A DNA stretch of 15,026 bases from Bacillota bacterium (lineage in GTDB: Bacteria; Bacillota; UBA4882; UBA8346), in the NCBI GenBank assembly GCA_003501365.1, contig DNPP01000068.1, forward strand, positions 23,376 through 38,401, read 5' to 3'. Both the position numbers and the translations under genes were made by a program. The number at the start of each line of letters is the position of its first letter. Position 1 is the stretch's first letter. The notes beneath the pieces are model-generated. The model saw only the letters and a program-made list of their open reading frames with translations, was not told the DNA's origin and searched no databases. This document shows, piece after piece, positions 7,020 through 13,649 of this stretch.

Positions 7020-8245
7020 TGCTGCTCTCCTCTAATGGTTTTATTTATTCTTTTTGGATATATCGCGGCCAAGCCGCCGGTAGATGTTTCCCGGTAGGAA
7101 CTTTTGAGATCATGACCGGTCTGCATCATGGTGTTGACAACCTCATCAAAGCTAATTCGATGCTCGCCATCGGAGAGCAAAGCATACTCGGCAGAGTCCA
7201 AAGCGCGGGTCGCGGCAAAAGCATTCCGTTCAATGCAAGGGATTTGGACCAATCCGGCAACCGGATCGCAGGTAAGGCCCAAATGATGCTCAAATCCCAT
7301 CTCCGCCGCATACTCAACCTGATGCGGCGAGCCGCCCAATAATTGTACAGCAGCACCGGCCGTCATGGCACAAGCGGTGCCTATCTCCCCTTGACACCCC
7401 ACTTCGGCGCCGGAAATTGAGCCATTGGTTTTGACCAAGTTGCCAATTAGGCCTGCAGTAGCCAATCCCTGTAAAATAGTCTTTTCCGACAAACAGTTGG
7501 TTTCTTGGAGATAATAAAACACCGCGGGAAGTACACCGCACGAACCGCACGTGGGGGCTGTTACAATCTTACCCCCGGATGCGTTCTCTTCCGATACCGC
7601 TAAAGAATAAGCAAAGAGCAGATTGGTTCTTTGAAAAGATCCCCGATCCTGTTTAGCTTTGAGGAAAAAAGACTGACTCTTGCGGGGTAATTGTAATTCG
7701 CCGGGTAAAACACCCACTGCATCCGTACCGCGTTTTACCGCCTCCTGCATGACATGCCATACATCCCGCAGATAATCCCAGATCGCGGTTCCTTCTTTTT
7801 CAACCACATAACTCCAGAGGGGTTGAGCTGATTTCGAAACTTTTTCGATGATCGCGGCCATCGAGTCTAACTCGTAAACCTCAGGAGAAAGTAAACTTGC
7901 CCCTTCAACCTTTAAAGCGCCGCCGCCCACACTGTAAACCCGCCAAGATCCGCTAGTGGAGCCATCTTCATCCAAAGTTTCAAATTCCATTCCATTGGGG
8001 TGAAACGGCAACTGTACATCGGGTCGCCAAATCAGTTCCAAAGGATAGGGTTTAAATGCCTCTGTAAGCGCTTCATCGGTTAAATGGCCTTTACCGGTCG
8101 CAGCCAAACTCCCGTATAAAGTCACCCTAAAGCGGCGAGCCTCTTGATGCTGTCGCAAAAATATTTCTGCAGCCTTGCGCGGGCCCATGGTATGGCTGGC
8201 CGATGGCCCATAGCCGATCCGGAACATTTCAGTTAATGATTCCAT
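7016..8245 (-). CDS. sdaA: L-serine dehydratase, iron-sulfur dependent, single chain
   Basis: Converts L-serine to pyruvate and ammonia using a [4Fe-4S] cluster as Lewis acid, in the cytoplasm. The N-terminal half (1-~150) is the beta (SdaAB-like) domain with the start motif GYGPSASHTMGP (11-22). The C-terminal half is the catalytic alpha domain. Cluster ligands by family alignment are Cys284 (GCQGEIGTAC), Cys326 (LGLTCDPVAG) and Cys337 (IPCIERNA). Two further cysteines lie in APTCGSCG (230-237). At 409 residues the domains are fused, as in E. coli SdaA, rather than split as in Bacillus sdaAA/sdaAB, and the length is somewhat below E. coli's ~455. The start at 8243-8245 has AAAGG eight bases upstream. 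The gene leads a two-gene operon with the rhomboid-like protein. Confidence 0.95.
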   Translation of the reverse strand: MESLTEMFRIGYGPSASHTMGPRKAAEIFLRQHQEARRFRVTLYGSLAATGKGHLTDEALTEAFKPYPLELIWRPDVQLPFHPNGMEFETLDEDGSTSGSWRVYSVGGGALKVEGASLLSPEVYELDSMAAIIEKVSKSAQPLWSYVVEKEGTAIWDYLRDVWHVMQEAVKRGTDAVGVLPGELQLPRKSQSFFLKAKQDRGSFQRTNLLFAYSLAVSEENASGGKIVTAPTCGSCGVLPAVFYYLQETNCLSEKTILQGLATAGLIGNLVKTNGSISGAEVGCQGEIGTACAMTAGAAVQLLGGSPHQVEYAAEMGFEHHLGLTCDPVAGLVQIPCIERNAFAATRALDSAEYALLSDGEHRISFDEVVNTMMQTGHDLKSSYRETSTGGLAAIYPKRINKTIRGEQQ

Positions 8246-8286
8246 TGTTTAAACCTTTCTCCGCAATATCATCGTTAGTTTTTCAT

Positions 8287-8315
8287 TTTATCCGAGTTTC
8301 AGTTTATATTTTCAA
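8287..8315 (-). promoter_or_regulatory. Candidate SigA promoter of the serine dehydratase operon
   Basis: Minus-strand TTGAAA (8310-8315) and GATAAA (8287-8292) are separated by exactly 17 bases, lying 42 bases before the start codon. The -10 is only moderately conserved. It sits in the 94-base gap after the cupin gene, so the dehydratase is probably transcribed independently, though read-through from the cupin gene is possible. Confidence 0.45.
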
Positions 8316-8339
8316 AATTTTCTGATCGAAATCGGCTGT

Positions 8340-8858
8340 TTACAATTTTTGCTCGCTTGTTAAGCGCTTAATAATTACTTGATGCTCGGGATAGTTTTCT
8401 AATAACGTTTTGCGCTCCAATAGTTCAAAATCATGAAAATCAAAACCGGGAGCCACCATACAACCGATTAATGTATATGAAGCAGTTTGGTTAACCATTG
8501 CCCCAAAAATACTACCCCGCGGTACAAGGACTTGGGGCAATTCACCTTGAACGACATTTAAACCCAGTCCGATTTGATTAAGCGCTCCATTGGCATCAAT
8601 AATATAGATGGTTAGGGCCGAACCGGCATGATAATACCAGAGTTCATCCGATTTTAAACGGTGAAAACAAGACACCTCGTCCGAGGGCAATAAGAAATAG
8701 ATACTGGAAGCCAAATCTCGCTCTTTTTTTACAGCATTGGCAATAGCAGGTTCGGCGATATTAATTTTTTCCGGTGAGCGGTAGGTCTCCCGGTAGTAAC
8801 CGCCTTCCGGATGCTTGATTAGGTTCAATTGATCAATCCAATATTGACTATTACTCAT
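8340..8858 (-). CDS. Cupin, DUF985 family
   Basis: A single-domain beta-barrel cupin of the DUF985 (cupin_5) family, 172 residues when begun at ATG 8856-8858. Family marks are HPEGGYYRETYRS (16-28), SSIYFLL (51-57), then FHRLKSDELWYYHAG (65-79) with possible metal ligands His66, Glu72 and His77. LVPRGSIFGAMV (111-122) and APGFDFHDFELL (136-147, His142) follow. The ATG is preferred over an upstream in-frame TTG at 8925-8927. GGAG lies seven bases before it, the family alignment begins with the following WIDQL, and the TTG overlaps the divergent gene's -35. Enzymatic function of the family is not settled; some members are described as sugar or uronate epimerase-like. It is transcribed divergently from the lipase-like gene. 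Confidence 0.85.
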   Translation of the reverse strand: MSNSQYWIDQLNLIKHPEGGYYRETYRSPEKINIAEPAIANAVKKERDLASSIYFLLPSDEVSCFHRLKSDELWYYHAGSALTIYIIDANGALNQIGLGLNVVQGELPQVLVPRGSIFGAMVNQTASYTLIGCMVAPGFDFHDFELLERKTLLENYPEHQVIIKRLTSEQKL

Positions 8859-8920
8859 ACTACAGCTCCACAGCTCCCTTAAATAATGTGGTTCTCGATA
8901 AACATCTAGAATGGAATCAT

Positions 8921-8949
8921 TTGACAATCATGCTTTCTCACATCATAAT
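8921..8949 (+). promoter_or_regulatory. SigA promoter of the lipase-like gene
   Basis: Perfect -35 TTGACA (8921-8926), 17-base spacer, -10 CATAAT (8944-8949). Transcription would start near 8956, giving an untranslated leader of about 93 bases. The leader contains the small inverted repeat GTTAC-G-GTAAC (9020-9030) just before the ribosome-binding site. Confidence 0.7.
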
Positions 8950-9035
8950 AAATATAACTGTAAACTATACTATCATAAAATGTCATGATTGTTTAGGTAT
9001 TTTTCGAGCAATTCTCACAGTTACGGTAACCGATT

Positions 9036-9040
9036 GGAGG
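9036..9040 (+). promoter_or_regulatory. Ribosome-binding site fixing the lipase start
   Basis: A full GGAGG eight bases before the ATG at 9049. It decides for this start over an in-frame TTG sixty bases upstream that has no Shine-Dalgarno. Confidence 0.8.
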
Positions 9041-9048
9041 GTGAGTTT

Positions 9049-10194
9049 ATGTGTGGAACAGCGGATTCAAAAAGGAAAATAACCTTAGGTCTGGCTCTTT
9101 TAGCTTACGATGGGGATGAACAACAACTTTCTCGAGAAAAAATGAACCAATGCCTAAAGCAATATCAGGATTGGCTGGGAAAGTTAACTACGGTCTGGGG
9201 ACCCGCCTATCACCTGACGAACAAATCAGCGATAATGATCCCCGCACTTAAAAAAGCACCTCAGCTGGATTCGATGGCCTTTATGGTCCAAGACCAAGAG
9301 CACCCCGGTGATTATTATCTGGCAATCCGGGGTACTAACCCGGAAAATCTAGCCGAATGGATCTTTCAAGATTTCTGGGTCGGCAATACGGTAGCGTGGG
9401 ATAAGGTCCCCTATGAAGAGACCACTCCGCCTCCGGAATCATCTCCTGATATTCCTGCTATTTCATTCGGCACCAATATAGCCCTGACCATCTTGATGAA
9501 CCTGCGAGATGAGCTGAGTGGGAAAAAAATCGCTGCCTTTCTGCAAGATTTGGTTAACTCCAGGGATGAGTCCGCTCAAAAAATTAGTCTATATATTACC
9601 GGTCATAGTCTGGGAGGAGTTTTAGCTTCTACCTTTCATTTATTGCTACATGAAAAATGGCAATCACTGGAGACAAGCCGTAGCAAACCGGATTTTTACA
9701 GCTATGCCTATGCCGGACCTACGGCGGGAAACCAACAATTTGCCGAACGTTTCAAATTACTTGGTGAATTCTCAAAAAGATTCGCCAATAACTTGGATGT
9801 TGCTACCAAAGTTTGGAACCCGGTCGATATGCAAATGTTACCCGCTCTCTACCATCAAGCCGGTATCTCTATGCCGGGATTAATGGCTAAACTACTTAAC
9901 GATATAGCGATTCCGGCAATCCAAAATAAGGGTTATACTCAAATTGAAACTTGGCAGGAAATACCGTCGCAAATTGTTCCAAGCTTCAATCACTATTTGG
10001 CTCAAATGATATATCAGCATCTGATTCCCTATATTTCCGATTTCCTGAGGGAATGCCCGCAAAGCAACAAGCAACGATTGATCAAATTAATTGAATCGTG
10101 GGAGATCTTTACCTCATTTAAAAATTCAGAGCCGTTATCCGCTCATAAAAATAAGAACCTGCAATATTACTTTGATTTCCTAACGGGTTGTTAA
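9049..10194 (+). CDS. Class 3 lipase-like alpha/beta hydrolase
   Basis: A 381-residue alpha/beta hydrolase of the lipase class 3 (PF01764) type. The nucleophile elbow is ITGHSLGG with Ser187. The probable acid is Asp260 in WNPVDMQMLP and the probable base His315 in NHYLAQM. The oxyanion-hole segment YYLAIRGTNP (residues ~90-99) matches the FRGT motif of the family. There is no signal peptide or membrane segment, so it should act in the cytoplasm or need another release route; the substrate (acylglycerol, phospholipid or other ester) is unknown. It is the only plus-strand gene here, with its own SigA promoter. Its TAA shares the tetranucleotide TTAA with the stop of the convergent DUF4130 gene, so there is no room for a terminator between them. 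Confidence 0.82.
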   Translation: MCGTADSKRKITLGLALLAYDGDEQQLSREKMNQCLKQYQDWLGKLTTVWGPAYHLTNKSAIMIPALKKAPQLDSMAFMVQDQEHPGDYYLAIRGTNPENLAEWIFQDFWVGNTVAWDKVPYEETTPPPESSPDIPAISFGTNIALTILMNLRDELSGKKIAAFLQDLVNSRDESAQKISLYITGHSLGGVLASTFHLLLHEKWQSLETSRSKPDFYSYAYAGPTAGNQQFAERFKLLGEFSKRFANNLDVATKVWNPVDMQMLPALYHQAGISMPGLMAKLLNDIAIPAIQNKGYTQIETWQEIPSQIVPSFNHYLAQMIYQHLIPYISDFLRECPQSNKQRLIKLIESWEIFTSFKNSEPLSAHKNKNLQYYFDFLTGC

Positions 10195-10994
10195 GGGATC
10201 TCCTTCTCTACTTCTACTACCCGCTCCACCAAATATCGCCAATACCGTTCCGGCATGTGCTGCCTTTGGAGTCTCTTATTGTGCCGTTCTTTTATGGCTA
10301 CACTTTGAAAATATTGATCCCATAGTTGCTGATAGTTACGTTCATCCGGATCCCAAAGATTACAATGCCGTTCAGGAGAGTATGGTGAGCTTGACGAATC
10401 AATCTCCTGAGTCATCTCCATAAACGGCAGGAAATGAACCTGACGCTTATCATAGGCTATACCGCTCTTTCTTCGCGTATCGTGAATCAGCCACTGTTGA
10501 TCGGCAAATCTGTCCCGGAAATGTGAGGCCAACAGCCGGACAACATTATGTTCGGGGGCAATCGGCGCATAATAAACTCCATTACGTAATTTGCGAAAAC
10601 GAATGAGACCTTGCATGCGCAAGATCTCATAACTTACTTTTTGGCAGGTGCGTTGAACATTTAAAATAACCGGGTTGGAATAATTACCGTTGACCTGCTC
10701 CCCTTCCTTTAATAACAACCGAATATAGTCGAGCAGTTCTTTTTCAATCCCCTTTATTTCGGAAAGAAAACAATAGCCGATATCTAACAGCAGTTCCGGG
10801 GATAATTCCCGTCGCAAACGCTCAAAAAAGCCGGCCGCCAAGTTGGGGTCGCTCTCGATTGAGCGAACTTCGGTAAATAAGTCGGCCTGCAGCTCAGTTG
10901 CAGATATCTCCTGAGCATCGGTGTTTTCATCAATTGCCTGGGCGATAACCGTGAGCAAGCCCTCAAAAGTACCATCATAGTGAAAACGAATCAT
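10191..10994 (-). CDS. DUF4130 protein (TIGR03915 type), probable DNA repair/metabolism partner
   Basis: A 267-residue soluble protein. The C-terminal part, NLWDPDERNYQQLWDQYF (212-229) followed by KERHNKRLQRQHMPERYW (235-252), is the characteristic end of the TIGR03915/DUF4130 family. The family's biochemical function is not established. Its link to DNA repair rests on constant pairing with TIGR03916 radical-SAM proteins and on fusion to UdgX-type uracil-DNA-binding domains in other bacteria. No UDG domain is present here. It starts 15 bases after the radical-SAM stop, with AAAGGAC six bases before the ATG, so the two are cotranscribed from the LexA-box promoter at 12331-12359. It ends in the shared TTAA with the lipase gene. 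Confidence 0.85.
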   Translation of the reverse strand: MIRFHYDGTFEGLLTVIAQAIDENTDAQEISATELQADLFTEVRSIESDPNLAAGFFERLRRELSPELLLDIGYCFLSEIKGIEKELLDYIRLLLKEGEQVNGNYSNPVILNVQRTCQKVSYEILRMQGLIRFRKLRNGVYYAPIAPEHNVVRLLASHFRDRFADQQWLIHDTRRKSGIAYDKRQVHFLPFMEMTQEIDSSSSPYSPERHCNLWDPDERNYQQLWDQYFQSVAIKERHNKRLQRQHMPERYWRYLVERVVEVEKEIP

Positions 10995-11009
10995 TTGCTT
11001 GTCCTTTAT

Positions 11010-12287
11010 TTAAAGTTCGCCAAATAACGGCAATTGGTTAAACCCAGCCGGTTCGATCCGGTTTTGATCAACTCCAAGCAGTCTTTGACGAATCAATTGA
11101 TCATTGTCAAGTTTTTCTAAAAAATTTCCCTGGCAGGTTATAAAATAACGGGCCCTTTTAAGGACTACCCCCAGCTTTGGTAGATCATTCAAGGTTAAAC
11201 AGCCAAATCGACGAGCTGAAATAAGCCGTTCGGCTGATTTTAAGCCCACCCCCGGAATTCGCAATAAAGTTTCATAATCAGCCCGATTGATTTCCACCGG
11301 AAATAATTTTAAGTTACGCAAGGCCCAACTGGTTTTGGGGTCTAGTTCAGCCTCCAACAGAGGCTGATCCGGACCCGCAATCTCAGCCGCCCGAAACTTA
11401 TAGAAGCGGATTAGCCAATCAGCCTGGTAAAGACGATTCTCACGTTTTAGTGGCGGTGTGACATTTAAAGCCGGTAATAATGAATTGGTGTTAACGGGAA
11501 CATAAGCGGAATAATAGACCCGTTTAAGGTGTACTTTATGGTAAAGTTGCTCCACCAGTTGTAAAATCTGGTAGTCCGGCTCCGGAGAAGCCCCTACAAT
11601 CATTTGGGTACTCTGACCGGCCGGCACAAAAGCCTTTGCCTTTTTAAAATATCTTTGTTCTTCGGAACTGGCCTGAATCTTCGCTCCAATATAGGACATA
11701 GGAGCTAAAATGTCCTCGCGCTTTTTCTCCGGAGCCAACAGATGTAAGCCCCGTTCCGAAGGAAGTTCGATATTTACACTGAGGCGATCGGCATACGATC
11801 CGGCTTCCCTGATCAAGTCCCGGCTAGCCCCGGGTATCACTTTAAGGTGAATATAACCGTTAAAATGCTGTTCCATCCGTAATCTTTTTACAACCTGAAG
11901 TAAAACTTCCATGGTGCGATCCGGGCTGTGAAAAACTCCCGAACTCAAAAACAATCCTTCGATATAATTGCGGCGGTAGAAATTAACGGTCAGGTCGACC
12001 AGCTCATTAATAGTAAATGAACTGCGGGGAATATCATTACTGCGACGGTTGACGCAATAAACGCAGTCATTGATACAATAATTCGAATAAAGAATTTTCA
12101 AGAGCGAAATGCAGCGGCCGTCCGAGGCCCAGCTATGGCAGATCCCCACCGGCGATGAAGAAGCATTGCCAAGGCCCCGCACACCTGTCTGTGAAAAATT
12201 ATTTTTGCGGCTGCTACCGCTGGAGGCGCATGAAGCATCGTATTTAGCAGCCGAAGCAAGTATTTTAACTTTTTCCAGAACATCCAT
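11010..12287 (-). CDS. Radical SAM protein, putative DNA modification/repair (TIGR03916 type)
   Basis: A 425-residue radical-SAM enzyme. The cluster motif is Cys71-x3-Cys75-x2-Cys78 in YCINDCVYCVNRR. Additional cysteines (20, 50, 59) lie upstream in YDASC, GICHSW and DGRC and may hold a second cluster or metal. Residues ~333-363 (ETLLRIPGVGLKSAERL) are a helix-hairpin-helix DNA-binding motif. The C-terminus reads QLPLFGEL, with a beta-clamp-type QLPLF at 418-422. The start is ATG 12285-12287, not the upstream ATG at 12330-12332. That one lies in the promoter -10, the family begins MDVLEKVKILA, and AGGAAGG (12300-12306) lies 12 bases before the chosen ATG. The reaction and substrate are unknown. 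It is the first gene of a two-gene operon with DUF4130. Confidence 0.88.
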   Translation of the reverse strand: MDVLEKVKILASAAKYDASCASSGSSRKNNFSQTGVRGLGNASSSPVGICHSWASDGRCISLLKILYSNYCINDCVYCVNRRSNDIPRSSFTINELVDLTVNFYRRNYIEGLFLSSGVFHSPDRTMEVLLQVVKRLRMEQHFNGYIHLKVIPGASRDLIREAGSYADRLSVNIELPSERGLHLLAPEKKREDILAPMSYIGAKIQASSEEQRYFKKAKAFVPAGQSTQMIVGASPEPDYQILQLVEQLYHKVHLKRVYYSAYVPVNTNSLLPALNVTPPLKRENRLYQADWLIRFYKFRAAEIAGPDQPLLEAELDPKTSWALRNLKLFPVEINRADYETLLRIPGVGLKSAERLISARRFGCLTLNDLPKLGVVLKRARYFITCQGNFLEKLDNDQLIRQRLLGVDQNRIEPAGFNQLPLFGEL

Positions 12288-12310
12288 TACGGTTTCTTGC
12301 CTTCCTAAAA

Positions 12311-12324
12311 CAAACATATGTTCT
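12311..12324. promoter_or_regulatory. LexA (SOS) box 2, at the start point
   Basis: CAAACATATGTTCT is a near-palindrome differing from CGAACATATGTTCG at the second and last positions (core AAAC-N4-GTTC). It covers about +1 to +14 of the predicted transcript, 29 bases from the first box centre to centre, roughly three helical turns. It is weaker than box 1 and would support cooperative repression. Confidence 0.6.
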
Positions 12325-12330
12325 GGAATC

Positions 12331-12359
12331 ATTATAGCACGAACATCTGTTCAGTGCAA
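12331..12359 (-). promoter_or_regulatory. SigA promoter of the radical-SAM/DUF4130 operon
   Basis: Minus-strand TTGCAC (12354-12359) and a perfect TATAAT (12331-12336) are 17 bases apart. Transcription would begin near 12324, about 37 bases before the chosen start codon. The -35/-10 spacer contains one LexA-like palindrome and the start point overlaps another. Confidence 0.75.
12340..12353. promoter_or_regulatory. LexA (SOS) box 1, between -35 and -10
   Basis: CGAACATCTGTTCA has the perfect Gram-positive core GAAC-N4-GTTC and matches the Bacillus consensus CGAACRNRYGTTYG except at C for the second R and the final A. It lies wholly inside the promoter spacer, so LexA bound here would exclude RNA polymerase. 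The assignment is from consensus match and placement, not experiment. Confidence 0.75.
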
Positions 12360-12386
12360 CGGCCTTTTACCCTAATCCTGTTTTTA

Positions 12387-13142
12387 TCAATACCATTTGA
12401 TAGCTAGCAGTCCAATATATTCTTTCAATGCCAGACTAAAATTTTCTAAGGCGTCTGCCGATGGAAACAGGTTATTGACGGCAAATTTCAAATAGGTATT
12501 GGTATGATAATCAGTGGGATATGGCAGTACTAAAACACCTGCTTTTTCAAATTGTTTTTGGGCCCGCGGCATATGAAAAGCCGATGTAACCAGGATCGGC
12601 TGACGGAAATGAAACCTATCCAAAATGATTTTTGTATAAACAGCATTCTCAGTGGTGTTCAGGCTACGATTTTCCACCATAATTTGGTCATCGGCGATCC
12701 CGACGTCCTTTAAAATCGACTTGGCTATCTCTGCCTCTCTGCCGGTATTTTGATAAACTTTTCCGCCGGAAAACAGAATGGGTATCTTTAACTCCCGGTT
12801 TAGTTGGATAGCCGTTAATAATCGGTTTGCCGCCGCTCCCGATAAATGACCTTTGGAATGGAGATTGGGTGAGTCCAGGGTTGCTCCTCCCCCCAACACA
12901 ACAATCACATCGCCTTGAATCTTTTTTGCCGGCCGATAACGATATTCCAGAGCATGAATCAAAAGATCACTAAAAACAAAACTCGAACCAGCATATAATA
13001 AAATTGTTATCCCTAACAAAACCCCGGCGATAATCCGTTGCTTTCTAACCAGGAGCCATCCGCTAAGTAACAGAAAGAGCAGAATGAAAATTCCCGGAGG
13101 TAAAATAAATGTGATATAGATAAATTTTATCAGATACAGCAT
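12387..13142 (-). CDS. YdcF/ElyC-like DUF218 membrane protein
   Basis: A 251-residue protein with two N-terminal membrane segments (~8-32 and ~38-57) followed by a DUF218 domain. The domain has VIVVLGGG (79-86), ANRLLTAI (105-112), FSGGK (124-128), TGREAE (133-138), NRSLNTTENA (158-167) and LVTSAFHMPRA (184-194), all usual conserved blocks of this family. Related E. coli proteins (ElyC, SanA, YdcF) have been linked to envelope or peptidoglycan functions, but the biochemical activity is unproven. The start has a strong AAGGAGG five bases before the ATG. It follows the DUF362 remnant and the SpoIID-like gene on the same strand and may share their transcript. Confidence 0.85.
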   Translation of the reverse strand: MLYLIKFIYITFILPPGIFILLFLLLSGWLLVRKQRIIAGVLLGITILLYAGSSFVFSDLLIHALEYRYRPAKKIQGDVIVVLGGGATLDSPNLHSKGHLSGAAANRLLTAIQLNRELKIPILFSGGKVYQNTGREAEIAKSILKDVGIADDQIMVENRSLNTTENAVYTKIILDRFHFRQPILVTSAFHMPRAQKQFEKAGVLVLPYPTDYHTNTYLKFAVNNLFPSADALENFSLALKEYIGLLAIKWY

Positions 13143-13160
13143 GATAGCCTCCTTATCCTC

Positions 13161-13244
13161 CTACCGTTCCAAGCCCTTACCGCTCACAAAATCATCAATA
13201 TGCGTGGGATGCGGTGGACAACCGGGTACATAAATCCCTTCATC
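13161..13244 (-). pseudogene. C-terminal remnant with VPGCPPHP motif
   Basis: Immediately after the DUF362 frame closes, an adjacent frame reads a coherent 27-residue tail with IYVPGCPPHPTHIDD and ends at TAG 13161-13163. It has no start codon, and a TGA lies just upstream in frame. The PGCPP motif is known from small iron-sulfur subunits such as NuoB and hydrogenase small subunits, and may also be the end of the same DUF362 gene after an internal deletion. The stretch ends eight bases before the YdcF ribosome-binding site. Confidence 0.5.
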
Positions 13245-13627
13245 TCACATAGGTGAACTCATCCTTAATTAGATTGACCAGATCACATTGATGCGCCTCC
13301 GCGAGTTCCTTCATTCCCAAAGCATCAAAGACTTTGTCGGTATCTTCCCCAATTGCGGACCCCTCGGCAATAGTCACCTTTTTGGCCCCCATTTCCTTGC
13401 AAATTTCCGCTACCGCGAAAAAAAGATTGGGATTGGTCGTAACACCGGTTTTATAATCGGATGCGCACAATAAATTGGGTTTAAGCAAAACATGATCGCC
13501 TGGGGGTAATCAATGATTCTAGTCCCCCGATAAAGTCTGTTACCTGGCTTACAGCAGTTTTAACCGCCTTAAACTGATGATAATCCGGGTATTTAACGAT
13601 TGAAACTTTTGCTTCTCTCAAATGCAT
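13240..13627 (-). pseudogene. DUF362 family gene, frameshifted and truncated
   Basis: A decayed gene of the DUF362 (often iron-sulfur associated) family. The first frame starts at ATG 13625-13627 (GGGGG eight bases upstream) and reads MHLREAKVSIVKYPDYHQ for 48 codons to a TAA at 13481-13483. The homologous continuation is one frame off: GDHVLLKPNLL then KTGVTTNPNLF, AEGSAIGEDTDKVFDALGM, ending at 13240. Removing one base from the five-base C run (G5 on plus, 13502-13506) restores a continuous reading ITPGDHVLLKPNLL. The open part totals only ~130 residues, against 300 or more for normal family members. A sequencing error could explain the frameshift but not the truncation. Confidence 0.8.
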
Positions 13628-13649
13628 TCTCTTTACCCCCTGTTTATGA

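Noticed and set aside
7019..7550. Open frames on both strands inside the serine dehydratase gene
   Set aside because: The dehydratase frame carries all conserved cluster motifs over this stretch; the others show none.
8859..8927. N-terminal extension of the cupin from a TTG at 8925-8927
   Set aside because: The TTG has no ribosome site and overlaps the divergent promoter; the ATG at 8858 has GGAG at proper spacing and fits the family start.
8989..9048. N-terminal extension of the lipase-like protein from a TTG at 8989
   Set aside because: No Shine-Dalgarno precedes it, whereas GGAGG lies eight bases before the ATG at 9049.
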